Positions 46,111 through 58,634 of a stretch of 64,000 bases of DNA are shown here, in pieces; the stretch's first letter is position 1, and each line of letters opens with the position of its first letter. The translations under genes and the position numbers were made by a program. Origin of the DNA: Sepiola atlantica (Eukaryota > Mollusca > Cephalopoda > Sepiida > Sepiolidae); contig OY744516.1 of NCBI GenBank assembly GCA_963556195.1, forward strand, positions 36,519,278 to 36,583,277, read 5' to 3'. The notes beneath the pieces were generated by a model. The model made no database searches and was not told the origin of the DNA. It saw nothing but the letters and a program-made list of their open reading frames with translations.

Positions 46111-48477
46111 TCTTGTTAGCTCCTAACATCAAGTGGCTGCATGCCTTATCTGGAGAGATTTCCATTAAAAGACGACGAGTTTCAACGGAACAAGTGCGGA
46201 GAATTCTTGCTACGTGTAAGGGAAGTGCACGAAAGCCCACAAATCGAAGTAGCCTTGAGTTCGCAATCCTCTGTCTAACTATCTCGTGAAGAAGACCTGT
46301 ATATTTGAAATATTACAGACGACGCATCGTTTAAGTACTTACCAATAAGGACAAGAGAAAGCGAATGGAATTTTGCATATCAATGTTCTTTGTGATTGGC
46401 CTGTAAGCTCTTCACACCTCACCATGTGTGATATTTTTCGTGTGTGGATACGTAAATATCGCGTTTATGTTTCACTTCTAACCGCTAACCTTGATGACCT
46501 TAAACATGGAATAACAACAGCGATCAACCCAGTGCTCATGCTGATACGGAAGAATTCTAGTATCACATTTGTGTTGCCTCTGCTGCAGGTGGTGGCGTAA
46601 AGGAGATGATGTAAGACAATAAATAAAAGCTGATTGTGAATAGAATACTTGTGACTCTACTGTGTGTGTTTTATTTCTTTTCTGCTTAAGCAGGATATTC
46701 ATTTAAGTAAAAGAGATAAATTATCATCTCCTGGGGAGTTCTTCGATCTCCACCAGATCGACAGAAAATAACAGCAATCTCTCGTTGACATGATGTAGGT
46801 AGTTTACTCAATGTGCAGTAACGTCTAGTTGTAAAGGTAACCGTAGTAGTGATGTAGCCTATATTACGAGTGAAACATTTTGGAATGGTAAAAAATGATT
46901 ATGTAGCATTTCCTGGTGCGTTCTTCGGTCGGCCTGTAATCCTCTCGTCAACATCAACTAACAATTGTCACTCGATGACACGGTGTAAGTAGTTGGCTCA
47001 CTGTGTAAAAACGAAAGAAAATGATTTCTGATTCTAAGAGAATTGTCAAGGGATGATTTTCATAATAGATTGTAGTTATAATTTGAAAGGTCATATCAGG
47101 TTAAAGGTAATGTCAAGTCAAAAGAGTCAATAGAGTAAGTTTACTATATCTGATGAATATGATTATATGCCGACAAATAATAAGGCGTGTGAATTTTGCA
47201 ACATCGAGGCTCATAATTCAAGTTGCCCTCTTTTGAGGTAAAACAAAAGATTTTTCATTGCTCAACCAATCATAAAGAAGGAGAAAATGTTATACAAATT
47301 GTGATTGGGTAGTGAATCACAAAACTTGTCTCAATTAAAAGTTCACAATAAAATATCTGACTACGTCGGTCAGCCCAGTGAGAAACACGGACAGACTAAG
47401 GGAAGGGCCAATTCAAATGTTATCTGACAATTAGAAAAAAAATCTGAACTATTAAAAACATTAATGCGCACCAACATTTAACGGCATTAATCGCAATAAT
47501 TTGCAATCATATCAAAGAAAACAAAAGATTTTAATTGCGAAACCTTCTTTAATTATTAGGTAAAATAAATCGATTGGTTTCCTCAATTTCCCCAGAAAAC
47601 GCCGGCACACAGGTCCTGCTAGTTACTCATTGCACCTACGTTTTGAGAAGATTGAAATTAATGAATGTAACGAATAAATTGTATTATCTTACAGAATTTG
47701 GACTATTCGGACTACTATTCTCATCTTGGTTGTTTTTTCGCAACGTTTCGGCCGATATAAGTTCCGAGCTTCTTACGCGATGTTTTACTTAGCTGAAAAT
47801 ATTAATTGCAGTGTTCTTTAATTAGCCAATTTATAAGTAATATTTAACCGTTAGTATTAGTATATGACTACAGAAGAAGAATCATCGCAGTCACGTGCTT
47901 GGAGGCGAAAATGAAATTGTTTTTGTGTGGGTGGGTAATTATGTCTACACACAAACACTGGACAAATGTAATATTAGATATGAATGGAAAAAAGTACAAG
48001 CCCTTCAGTAACTCTATCACAAAGCCTAAATCTAATAGGAAATACGAAAAACAAAAAAAAAGCAGTTGACGTAATGAAATCGTTAAATGTCAATGTATAG
48101 TCTGAGGGACCGTTAACAGTCAATTTCATCCCAAAGTATCCGGTATGTCCTATTAACACTCCTTCCCGGATAAGAGCGCATCAGGCGTCAGACATTAAAC
48201 CTACTCCTTCCGAAAAGAGGACGTAAGGCCTTGGATCATGCCCCGTTACGTTTGAACGTTAAATGCAAGTGAAGTGTTGATCATGCTAAATAATATTTAC
48301 GTCTGACTATGAAAAATAATGTAAACAAAACAGAAAATAAACAGAAAGAGAAGGTCTCAATCAGTAAAGTAAAAGAAAAGAAAAAAGAAAGAAGGCATCT
48401 GAATCTAAAAAGTGTTAAAATAAAACAAGCCGCGCGTGCGTGGTCCCCCTCTGTATGTGACTCGATGTGGCGAGTGT
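46111..48477. other. Gene-free sequence with minor repeats
   Basis: Two diverged copies of a ~200-bp block start near 46,735 (GGGGAGTTCTTCGATCTCCA) and 46,910. On the minus strand at 47,742-47,775 lies another GAAACGTTG block of the hammerhead-like repeat. At about 48,160-48,230 a short SINE-body remnant (ACTCCTTCCGAAAAGAGGA) lies on the minus strand. No exon was recognised. Confidence 0.45.
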
Positions 48478-48825
48478 AAAATGCAATAAATTTGGGGAAT
48501 TTGGGGTATTTTGTACCCTCCTTTGACCCCCTGGGGGCACGAACCAGAATTTTTCTGAGGTCAAGGATGCTCATTTTATATCCAGAACAATTGCCTCTAC
48601 AATTTGGCCAAGTTTCAGAAAAATTGAATGGATGAATCAAACGTTATGGGAGAAAAGGGTAATTTCTTGCCATTTTGGGGGCTTTTGACCCCCTGGGGGC
48701 GCGAACCAGATTTTTTTCAAGGTTAGCGATACTTATTTTCTATTAGGAACAATTGCCTCCACATTTTGGCCAAGTATCAGAGAAATTGAATGGATGGATG
48801 GAAAGTTATGGGGCAAAAAGATTAG
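48478..48825 (+). repeat. Two tandem copies of a ~175-bp repeat
   Basis: Copies start near 48,490 and 48,665, sharing GACCCCCTGGGGGC, CGAACCAGA, GAACAATTGCCTC, ATTTTGGCCAAGT and GAAATTGAATGGATG. Confidence 0.85.
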
Positions 48826-48832
48826 ACTCTAT

Positions 48833-49050
<218 letters not shown>

Positions 49051-49207
49051 ATTTGTGGCCCCCAAATCTAAGCTGGGCACTGTAGTGAGTAGGTATAAAC
49101 ACAGCTGTCTTCGTAGCTCTAATGCACGATCCTTCAGCAGTCGAACACTCTTGACGGCGGTTGCCTGTAGTAGGTTTACTCTCTCGCTGATTTATTGGGT
49201 TGTTTAT

Positions 49208-49361
49208 AGTGGCCGTGTGGGCTAAAGCATCATAATTTTTGTAAAAAAAATCATTCGTGTTCCGGGATTCGAGTCCTGCGACCGGTATGAATAATTATCT
49301 CTACACTGACGATTTCCGAAAGGATGAAACGTATACGTATGTAGATAAACACACATATTTA

Positions 49362-49372
<11 letters not shown>
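49208..49372 (+). mobile_element. tRNA-headed SINE with hammerhead body
   Basis: A tRNA-like head contains an A-box-like TGTGGGCTAAAGC (49,216-49,228) and a B box GGATTCGAGTCC (49,264-49,275), the internal RNA polymerase III promoter of SINEs. It runs straight into the hammerhead motif (49,294-49,347) and a tail AACACACATATTTATAATTA that merges with (TA)n. The cloverleaf is incomplete (an A-run replaces the anticodon arm), so it is not a functional tRNA gene. Confidence 0.65.
49294..49347 (+). ncRNA. Hammerhead ribozyme, type I layout
   Basis: All parts are present in order. Stem I strands are TTATCTCTACA (49,294-49,304) and TGTAGATAA (49,339-49,347), pairing with a two-base bulge. The core CTGACGA is at 49,305-49,311, stem II TTCC/GGA with a small loop lies in 49,312-49,324, and GAAA is at 49,325-49,328. 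Stem III is the self-complementary ACGTATACGT (49,328-49,337), and the cleavage triplet GTA ends at 49,338. The closing pair of stem II next to the core is U-U instead of the usual G-C, which would weaken activity. Self-cleavage is predicted after 49,338. Confidence 0.6.
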
Positions 49373-49420
<48 letters not shown>

Positions 49421-49537
49421 GTTCAAATATAGTGATAACATGAACTTAAAACCAATATTTTTTCAAAAGTCCTCAGTACAAAGTAGAGCTTTTATAAATA
49501 AAATTCATATAAAGATTAGAAACAGACTGTTTCTAGT

Positions 49538-49612
<75 letters not shown>
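49367..49612. repeat. Two (TA)n arrays
   Basis: TA arrays lie at about 49,367-49,413 and 49,541-49,612 with 130 bp of unassigned AT-rich sequence between them. Confidence 0.95.
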
Positions 49613-49617
<5 letters not shown>

Positions 49618-50293
49618 GGAAGTTTCTCAACCATTAAAACTATATTAAAAAAAAAACTTATAGCCCCAAGTCTTTCAGTGGAAAATCACTCATGTAAGTC
49701 AATTTATTTTTTACAGTTATTATATTAGTTTGTTTCTAACACTATTTTAAGGGATCATCAGTTGTTTACCATGAAAAAACTGTTTCGGGAATTTATATAT
49801 ATATATCAGCCTCTACCACCGAGATAATGATTATTCAGTATATTATTAACAAAACAAACAACGTTATATAAATAAATAAATAAATAAATAAAAAGTAAAT
49901 TACTCAGTATATTTACTAACAAAATAAACAGCAACGGTTAAAATAGCAAATAATAATTTATACAAAATAAATAAACAAACTTCTGCGGACCTGCTACTAA
50001 AAACAAACCAACATTTCCGGCCCCGGCTTTTTGGCAAAAAAAAAAAACACACTCCAACGAGTGGTAGTATTTATTTTATTCTGACCTCGAAAATTAAAAA
50101 AAATAATAATAATGAAAAGGACACACTCCAACCCAACACCACGGTCACGATACACCGGTAAATAATAAAAAAAAATTTTGAAAATTATTGACTTTTCAAT
50201 ATTGTCACTTTGTTTTGTTTTTACTATTCCACGTGTCGTATGTGTCACTTTAACAACGCATTGTTATCGCCTTCAAAAAAAAAATATATTATT

Positions 50294-50362
<69 letters not shown>

Positions 50363-51504
50363 GTTGTTGTATATTACGGAATATTTTTGTTTTATCAATC
50401 GTTTTGTGATCTTCTTTATCCTTCGCGAACAAAAATGGAACAAAACAGCAAGAAGGATTATCCGAAGGATCAAGATCACAAAAAGATAAAAACCAAAACA
50501 TTCCGTGATATGCAGCTGCAACATAGTCCTGCTGTTTTATTCGTTATAAATGTTATTATAACCGTTTTCCACTTCCTTTATAGCCAGTAAGCCTTTTCGC
50601 ATATTTTATTTTATAACGTTTTCGTGAATGTGAGTTTCATAATGGGTACGTGCGTTCAATTGTTCTTTTAATGTACTAAATGTCTCTTTTCTTTTTAACG
50701 TGTATAAAAGTTATATCTAATATAAGAGAAAACCACCTTTGATTTTCTTTCGTTGTGGCCGTCACATAGATTTTTGCTTCGTTTTCGTCTTTCGTTGTGC
50801 CGTGGATTTTTCCCTTTCTTTGTTGCATTGGCATCTTCTTTCTCTTCTGGCCAACGATCATCATAGTGGTGTATCTGTGGATAAACTTTTTATACGACAA
50901 AGGAATTTGGAAGACAGATTTTATAAGACAGGTTCGAGAGTTTTATTCATCTTCTTTGTGCTAATATCTGGGAGAGAAATTGACGTTTTCTAACTTAATT
51001 GGTCTATTCCTCTAAGTTTCTGACTTAGCTAATTCCTCACAATTCCTGACTTGGGCGAAGTGAGAGACGGTTGGCTCATACTCGTCTCATTGTTTAAGTT
51101 TTAAAGTTTTAAAGTATCAAAGAATACTTAAGCACGTCCATCCCGCCTTAAATCCATAGATAGACAACTTTTCAAACTCTAGCTTTCTTTACCTGTCACA
51201 AACTTGACGTCATCATTTCCCCGCTAGCAACAAACAAGCTGCGTCATCGCACTCTCACTCGTATTGTGTTTGACCATTGCCAACCTGCCCCTTGATCTCT
51301 GGCCCCACTTGTCTATTCTGTTTGTGGGCAAACAGATTTATTTATCCAACCCTTGTCAGCTTGACTTTGCATTTAATTCGTAATTTCACCTAATTCACAA
51401 TTCACACTAGCTGACGTACATCTTTTCAACAATAGGGCCCCTCATAATATAACACAACAATGTATGTCTAAATGGAAACATACTGTCTACATACACACAT
51501 ACAC

Positions 51505-51574
<70 letters not shown>

Positions 51575-51845
51575 TAGATTATATTATAAGGGAGCGCTAA
51601 TGAAAACACTTTTTGGAATCATCTAAAATGTAATACAAAATATAATTTTCAAAATTGTTTTAGAAACGATTGTACGACAAATATTCGTTGTGTTTGAATT
51701 CTTGGAACTAATATAAATAATGTGCTAATTTTATTTATCTCAACTTATCTTATATATATGTTTTTTGTTGTTTTTTGCTTATATTCAGCCCAAACAAGGC
51801 ATGTTGCCACCGAAACGTAAGGGGATACCATGATTAAGGGCCAAA
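49613..51845. other. AT-rich gene-free sequence with (TA)n arrays
   Basis: TA arrays occur at 49,795-49,806, 50,297-50,360 and 51,508-51,568. An open frame at 50,178-50,590 runs through the middle array and encodes Ile-Tyr runs, so it is not a gene. No exon or element was recognised. Confidence 0.5.
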
Positions 51846-51849
51846 TTTA

Positions 51850-52090
51850 TAGGGAGCATCGTATATGGAGAGTTGGACAGCAAGATGTGTATTCATATTA
51901 CATTTAAATATTCTGCATGTTGGCACAGTCGGGGAAATAGAGAACATGGAGGGGTTTCCAAAGGCAAGCGTTTCGAGGAAAGAAGCTATTCGAGTAGGAA
52001 ATATGGGGAACCTCTACAGTGAAGATGTAGTTTACAAGTGCAGTAAGTTTATCGGAGCATATTCCGTGGAAGTACTTGTAGAAAATTGAT
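51850..52090 (-). mobile_element. CR1/L2-like LINE ORF2 tail fragment
   Basis: The sequence is collinear with 35,560-35,830 of the better copy: shared blocks are TGGCACAGTCGGGGAAAT-like, AGGAAAGAAGCTATTCGAGT, CCTCTACAGTGAA and CGGAGCATATTCC. Confidence 0.6.
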
Positions 52091-53145
52091 TAATAACAAC
52101 GACTGTAAAAATGAGAGCGCAAAATCATTTGGGGTTTAACAATGTTACGGAGCTTTCCTTTTTCTTTTTCAGTATACACTATATGTTGAATATTTGGTTT
52201 ATAATACGTTTGCATATCGGAATCTGACGTAGTACAACAGCTCCTTTGTTGATCCAGCGAACGGCATCGCTTGCTAACGGGACGATATGTCGTTTCTCAA
52301 TCCGGGCGACGTCGAGTGGTCTTGCCAGTCGGTCCCGGCTTCAATCTCTCCCTTTCGGCTGACACAGCAGTAAACCCAATTCAGGAATTATATTTCCCTT
52401 TCTTCTTGCTGTCTCTTCTCTTTCTGCTTTCAATGTCTGCACCCTAGCTGCTATTGTTAGCAGCTGACCCGTCGCAGCCACCACTATCTTTGTCGTTGTC
52501 ACAATTTCGTGCCGGCGGTTTCTCTCTGTAACTGAAATCAATCTACACATAACAAAATATAACAAGCCTTCTCTTTTAGTTCCGAGCCATTCATTTTCAT
52601 TTATTAGCTTGTCGACACCGAAGCAAGTTCGTTGAAACAGAGAGAGAGAAGCTTACGCTAGTTAATTAACTAATTACTTAATCACTTGCAAGGGAAGGAA
52701 GAGGGGACATCGCCTGGCTCTCATTTTGGGGGATCTAAATTCCCCTATCTTATTTAATCGCCACATGGCTAAGGCGACTTGACTAGTCGGCTTCCCGTCA
52801 AGAACTCAAATCTCACTGCAGTTTTCTCACCGGGAAAACTGTGACGTCACGAAATCTCGTGATCAACGCACAGGTGCGACCCAACCCTCGATCCGAGGTC
52901 TCATCAACTGTCACCGCGAATTGTGAGCAACATCGCACCAAAATAGCACGAGATGACTCCGTTACAAATCGCGCAAGTTAAGCGATCTCTCTGTACGTCC
53001 ATCATCACATGCGTCCCATTATATAACATATACATGCTCAATAATCCCACACATATTGCATGTCCGTTCTCTCTCGTAGTCCACAAAAAGAGAAAGATCT
53101 CATCAGCGTGTCATTTATGACTTCCTGTTTTAGGCACAATATGCT
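52091..53145. other. Gene-free sequence, GC-richer than its surroundings
   Basis: The stretch 52,250-53,090 has noticeably more G and C than the neighbourhood, but I see no exon, RNA gene or repeat. Confidence 0.4.
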
Positions 53146-53149
53146 AATA

Positions 53150-53420
53150 CGTAGCTTTATTTTATTTTTGTTTAATAATGAGTCACCATTTATCACTCGA
53201 GGATAAGGGTAAATAAGGTGGATAGATCGATAGTTGAATAATGGTGAATACTATGAGAGTATTATCAGCCTAACCAGAATAGCAATTCTTCCCCCTTTAT
53301 CAAAATAGTGGGGAAGCGAGAATTTTCCACTCATCAAAACTTATGTTTACTCTAATCATATGTGGAAAATACCGCTTTTAACATTATTTTTTATACACCA
53401 GCATCTAAATATTGCTACAG
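53150..53420 (-). mobile_element. CR1/L2-like LINE 3' UTR remnant
   Basis: The complement of the family signature, ATCACTCGAGGATAAGGGTA, lies near 53,192-53,211, with AATGAGTCACC before it as in other copies. Nothing of the ORF is certain. Confidence 0.45.
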
Positions 53421-54365
53421 CGGCAAATTGACCGAACAAAGAGCGATAAATCTTGCTGTGTCCATGGCGTGCTGGTAGATACATTCATAACCTGACTCTA
53501 AGGTTTAGGGAAATTTATGAAATTTATTTTACCAGAAAATGTTTTTCAAAGACAAACGTGCGAAGGACATAAGACACAAAAAGGGGGTAGAATTTAACAG
53601 ACAATTACCAAGATACAAGTCTACGTTAACAGCGCCTAGACACAGTCGAGAATTGACATGCATTACCAGGGTAAACACGGTGAATTATATACAACTTACT
53701 TGTATAGAGAAAATTCCATGCTGAAATGGCTATCTGTCTGAGAGTTCTGTTTCAACGCCAAGAAGCTAAATACATTTAAGCGACGGGAAGCTAAGCGGTG
53801 CGATGGTTCGCTGGCTTTATGGTGTGTAACCATGTAAAAACGACACTGGAACAGTCATGTCTAGTCAGATCACACCCAAGCCGGGAAAACAGACAGAATA
53901 GGGAGGGGGCGAGAGTTACGACTTCTAATGAAACCTTCCCGTATTCTCACCTCATGTGGAAAGTACTTCAGGTTCGTACAAGTCGCGTCTGAGACAACCA
54001 GTTTGCATACCATTTCATGGTGTCTCTGAGGGAGATAAACTTGTGAGGTCCCAAAACTCTTCCGCCAACTGCAGATACCATTGTTAAGATCGAGGTCGCG
54101 TTCCCGACTATAAGCGTGTTCGTTAAATCAAGCAATTGTTGCATGTAAAAAACAGTAATAATTAACAAACAAAAGGGGGTAGTTCAAATAAGGTTTATTG
54201 AACGCGTGTGTACGTGGAATGATGACGTGTGTGGTGTATGTATGTGTGTCGATGGAAAAACAGTTCTTGAAAAGAGTATGTGAAGAAATGAGTCCGGCGT
54301 GGGAAAAGTCCTTGAAAACCGTATACACAGAAAGTGAGTTGAGACTTCTTACCGTTGTTGAACAG
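53421..54365. other. Unassigned sequence
   Basis: Short open frames on both strands lack recognisable motifs. I do not call a gene. Confidence 0.4.
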
Positions 54366-54550
54366 GTGTTGACGGAGCGCTGGAATCTTAGGGTCGTTCA
54401 GCGAGGCCAGTGTAATAGAGAAGAGAGTGAGACGGAGCGCTAGTGTCTTAGCGTTGTTCTACGAGGCCGATTGAATAGAAAAGAGAGTGAGACGGAGCGC
54501 TGGTGTCAGCGTCGTTCTGCGAGGCAATTGAATAGACAAGAGAGTGATTT
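54366..54550 (+). repeat. 62-bp tandem repeat, three units
   Basis: Units begin GACGGAGCGCT at about 54,371, 54,432 and 54,491 and share GCGAGGC and GAATAGA-AAGAGAGTGA. Confidence 0.85.
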
Positions 54551-54740
54551 TTCGTTTACACCGGTTTTTATAATCAGAAGGGCAGAGAACTCTGGTGTCG
54601 CTTTTCAGCGCCACTTTTCGGTGATAAAGCGACACCTAACGGCCAACTGGTGCAGTTGTGTTTGAAAGTAGGAGCTAACTGCTACACCATTTTGACGACC
54701 TTAGTTTTTGTAAGGGAGATGTTGTCATCATCCCACATAT

Positions 54741-54848
54741 AGCGCCTGCTATCCCCAAAATGGTTACTCATCTGATGTTAACTAGGCTCAACGTCGCTTA
54801 ATTTCGATGATCTAATGAAAAATTGTGTGTCAACGTAATTCTGCCGTA
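54741..54848 (-). pseudogene. 5S rRNA-derived sequence, copy 2
   Basis: On the minus strand, CGGCAGAATTACGTTGACA, TCGAAATTAAGCGACGTTGA, GCCTAGTTAACATCAGATGA and GTAACCATTTTGGGGATAGC follow 5S rRNA in order. It is more diverged than copy 1. The flanks of the two copies show no clear shared SINE body. Confidence 0.65.
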
Positions 54849-55548
54849 TACGTATTAAAATAAAATGCCTTTATGTCTGTCGGCAATGGATTAGGCGTGA
54901 CAGAATGACGAGCGGATTCCCGTATGCAGGCTTGATTGATAGTCTAATAACGTTAATGGAATCTATTAACGTTATTTCTCTTTTTGTGTTGTTTTGTTTT
55001 GTTCATTGGCCTTTTGGGGTTTGTTTGTAAAGACCAGGTTTTAATCGCTAATAAAACAAAAACAGCCGCACGCATGCGCATATTACTTGACACCGTCATT
55101 TTGTTTCATCTCGTTTTGTTGTCGACCGCAGGCGCACTTAGAGGTCGAACCCCACTGACCGCATTGCGTTCTGATAATACCTTACCAGATATCAAAGGAC
55201 GGCAAATGGCAAGGACGGATAACCTTAAAATACATTTAAGCGTTTAACAAAGAAAATGCTATTTCACACGTAAGCTTAACAAACATATATTATTATACTA
55301 AAACTGAATTAATCAACGTTTATTTCTCTAAGGCGTTTTCTCCTATATATGTTAATCACACAAAATACATGCTAAAATATTATTTAGTTTTCGGATTGAG
55401 TTATGTTTGAAAGCAAAATCCATGTTAATTATTTTAATTAGCCGGAATTTGCAATTAACTCACCTAGTCGCACAGCTCTTACTAACTTTCTGTCTATTGC
55501 TCTCACTTGATCACCCGCTCATATTTTATACAGTTTTTATCGCTTGCG

Positions 55549-55587
<39 letters not shown>

Positions 55588-56013
55588 TTCTCTCTCTCTC
55601 TCTCTATATATATATTTTTCTCTTCCCACCTCTCTCTTTCCCTCTCTCTTTGGGAGATAACTGCTTGAATATATTCGTTATCGCTGAACAAAACCCACGT
55701 CAAGCTGACAGGGAAACCCCTAAGGCATTTAAACGATTCCCGACGATCTAAAGTAATTAGTAAGGTGGTGAAGCAGGATAAATGAGTCCCGCGTGAATAA
55801 ATGTTTGTTTCTGACCCCGGTCATTATTTTCCGAACAATCTAAAAAAAACAAAAACTGAGACGTTTTATATATTATTTCTATTTTTTTAAGTAAAAGCTT
55901 TAAAAGTGTAATAATCATCTGTTTGTTTAGGATCGATGAAAACATACACAAGAAGCTTTTAACTTTTATCGTGTAAGACGAAATGAAAACATTGTTATAC
56001 GTCATCTGGATCG
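54849..56013. other. 5' flank of the receptor-like gene
   Basis: It holds a CT-rich and TA-rich microsatellite (55,553-55,650) and otherwise AT-rich sequence. No clear promoter element or upstream exon was recognised, although an upstream exon is possible. Confidence 0.45.
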
Positions 56014-57066
56014 ATGATTACCGTAGCTACAATCGATCGATCGGGGATGAGATACGGCAGCAGCAGCAGCAGCAGCCGCAGCCGGGAAGAGAGAACAATG
56101 GACAATCCGTTCGTGTGTAAGACATGTTTGGATGCCATGAAGCCGATCATGAGATTAAAGCGGTTCAGCGGCCGTTCGCTTTGTTGGCCACCGGAAGATG
56201 AGTCAAAGAACATGCACCTGATCAACACTATCATAGATTTCGTGATCACCGTCTTCGTGGTCAGTTATTCCATCCACTGCATCCATTTTTTCTTCCACCC
56301 GCATCTCAACACCAGCGAAATTCTCATAGGTTTGGTGTTGGTGTTCTTCTACATAGGTGCTTCCATGCTCAGCTGTATCAACATCGTCATGAGATTCACC
56401 ACTGATCATGATCTCATTCGACACACGAAGACTTACCGGGCAATGTCCGGTCGCGACTTGTTTGTCCGACTTGAGCGAACGAACAGCCGTCTACTGTGGA
56501 TGTTGCTCGCATCTTCCGTTCTCGTCAACGTCATCATTGCGACCCTGTTCCAGACGTCGATCTTACCGAAGGAGAGCATACTTGTGCGCATCTTGATGTT
56601 TACCCATCATGATGGTTTCGATTTCACCCTTGGGGTGTTCAGCTTTTCTTTAATCTCCTTCTTCATACAATGCGGTCAGCTTGGCGACTTCTGGAGCCTA
56701 GCGTTTTTCTATTCTGTCTTCAACCACGAATTTCGATTCCTGTACGAGAAATGGCTTCGACCTTGGACGAAAACCTCAAACAACACCAGCGAAGGGGGTG
56801 GCAGAAACTGGCAACGAGATATCGACATATTTCGGAAGGAATACGAACAAGTGGTCCGTCTTGTCAAAGCTGTCGAGCGCACAATTCGCTTTGACCTTCT
56901 CCTATATTTTGGAGTGATTATACCAGTCAGCTGCGTCTTCATCTACGTCATCCTGCAACCGGAAGAGATTGCAGAGGCCGACCTGGTTGTCATTGTGCTC
57001 ATGGCTTGCGTCAATGCCGTCCAGTGTGGCTTCATCATATTCGTCGGTGTGAAAATCAATTCTATT
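56014..57066 (+). CDS. Gustatory-receptor-like 7TM protein, main exon
   Basis: 351 codons are open from ATG 56,014 to a GTAAGTAA donor at 57,067, phase 0. An alternative start is ATG 56,098, after a short poly-Ser stretch. Six hydrophobic segments are visible at about residues 70-94, 100-127, 158-182, 200-230, 292-314 and 322-346, with a long loop of about 60 residues between the fourth and fifth. NHEFRFLYEKW follows the fourth segment, and YEQVVRLVKAVERTIRF precedes the fifth, as in gustatory-receptor-like (GRL) proteins. The seventh segment should be in a downstream exon, beyond the insertions at 57.1-64 kb. In the related insect family short C-terminal exons with phase-0 introns are usual. 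Expected role: ligand-gated cation channel or chemoreceptor in the plasma membrane; the ligand is unknown. GC and codon use are clearly higher than in the surroundings, supporting a real conserved gene. Confidence 0.85.
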
Positions 57067-57136
57067 GTAAGTAATTTTATTTTTAAAAATCTAATTTGTG
57101 TTTAGCATTCTTTTTCTCATAGACTGTATATTAAAA

Positions 57137-57790
57137 CATACAGGGAGACCCCCCCCATAATGTCACCCACAATATCGTTAATAAAATTCACAATAATTTC
57201 TGAAATACAACCATATTTGGTTCAAATAAACGTCAGTCTATGTCTGACTTGTCCATCAAGTTTCAGCCATGAATATCCAACAGTCTTTATTTTATCATCG
57301 TTTAACATCTGGATACGGCTTGCAAAATTGTTAGTAACTCTGATTTACTTCTCTCTTGGTAATTCCCTGATTCTGTCTATGATGGTTCTCTTCCGTTCAG
57401 GAATACGCTGGGACTTGTTTAGGTAAAGATGATCTTTGCAATAACATCCCAAAACCAAAATAACCCAAAATATCCCCCCCCCCAAAAAAAAAACAAATGA
57501 CTCAAAATAACCGAAAAAAAACCAACAACTAAAAATCTGAAGAGTTATGGTCCGCTGAGTGTAAAGTCCATTCCGGATCACACCTACTGATGAAACGAAC
57601 ATCAAAGTTCTCCCCATATATCATCAGTTATAAAATAAAGACTGTTTTACATTTATGATTGAAAAAAACCAAACAAGCCAGACATAGACTAAAGTTTGTA
57701 TCGAATATAGTTGTATTACAAAAAGGATTGTGAATTTTATTAACGTTTTCACGGGTGATTCCATCTTTGGAGGTCACTCTGTACTGCTTA
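57137..57790 (-). mobile_element. Tc1/mariner-like palindromic relic
   Basis: Arms at about 57,137-57,310 and (inverted) 57,600-57,790 share GACATAGACT, GATTGTGAATTTTATTAACG and a GTGGGTGACAT-like block, and match the arms at 12.5-13.1 kb. The centre encodes on the minus strand a segment like SSVGVIRNGLYTQRTITLQI and CYCKDHLYLNKSQRIPE, equivalent to the YLKD transposase end. It lies just after the receptor exon, in its presumed intron. Confidence 0.6.
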
Positions 57791-58121
57791 TTTAGTCTTA
57801 TTAGACTGAGCTAATGTTCAGGGGGTTAACGATTACTATTATCCGATCTAAAAAGATGAGGGTCAGGAATAAATATGGATGTTTCGTAGAAAAGCCCCAT
57901 ACAAAAATACCCATGTCCCCCTCCAACAAAAAAAAACGAAAAACAAACTGCAACTTGTAAAAAAGTGTTATTACTTACCCAAGAGGATGAATTACGTTCT
58001 AAGAGCGTGCAAGATTCAAAAGTTTGATTGCTTAACCGTAAAGAATTTGATTACGTTCTGAACGCGTTCAAGATTCCAACGTATAATTGCTTAATGGCTA
58101 AGAATTTGGTAACGTTTATTA
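57791..58121. other. Intronic unassigned sequence
   Basis: Two short direct repeats occur (GTAAGAATTTGATTACGTTC-like blocks near 57,985-58,110). No gene is seen. Confidence 0.4.
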
Positions 58122-58634
58122 CTATGCTTGACACTTTAAAATATTGTGACTATTTTCGTTATTCACATTATTGATTGTGGGATGTTTAGTTTTTATGTAG
58201 AGGGCTTCAAGAATTTTTAACATTTTGGTGTTGGTATCGTGGTGTATTATTTTAGTATTGTTAATTAGTATGTGTCTATATTGAGAAGGGGGGCAGTCAT
58301 GTGTTTTTAGGTGTTGGCAAATGGAGCTAGTGTCAGAGAGATGTAAGGTTAATCTTCGGGAAAGTGTTGTCGTAGTGAAACCGATGTGAGAATTAGTTTT
58401 ATTGTTATTGTCTGAGATACATTCTCCCATAGGGCATTGAAACTGATATACTACATTGGTTCTTCCTAATGTATTTTGAGTCTGAGAAGTGTTATTTTTA
58501 ACTACATGGTTCGATGTTTTCATTTTTTTGTAATAAATGATGAATCTTATTTTATTAGCAGAGTTGATGGGTGATATGTAGCGATGTATTATATTTTTAA
58601 GAGCTTTTTCATCCAATTTAAAGTTCGGATGCAT
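58122..58634 (-). pseudogene. Penelope-like C-terminal region with GIY-YIG domain
   Basis: The longest open part (170 codons) encodes KKMKTSNHVVKNN, NVVYQFQCPMGEC, SHIGFTTTTLSRRLTLHLSD, a short histidine-rich stretch HLKTHDCPPS and a tail LKILEALYIKTKHPTIN. The SHIG-FT and R-rich part correspond to the second half of the GIY-YIG signature and its catalytic Arg, the final EA-YI-K-P-IN to the catalytic Glu region. It is the end of the protein whose reverse transcriptase lies upstream. Confidence 0.8.

Noticed and set aside
49208..49290. Functional tRNA gene
   Set aside because: A and B boxes are present, but the anticodon arm is replaced by an A-rich stretch, the acceptor stem does not pair properly, and the sequence continues into a SINE body.
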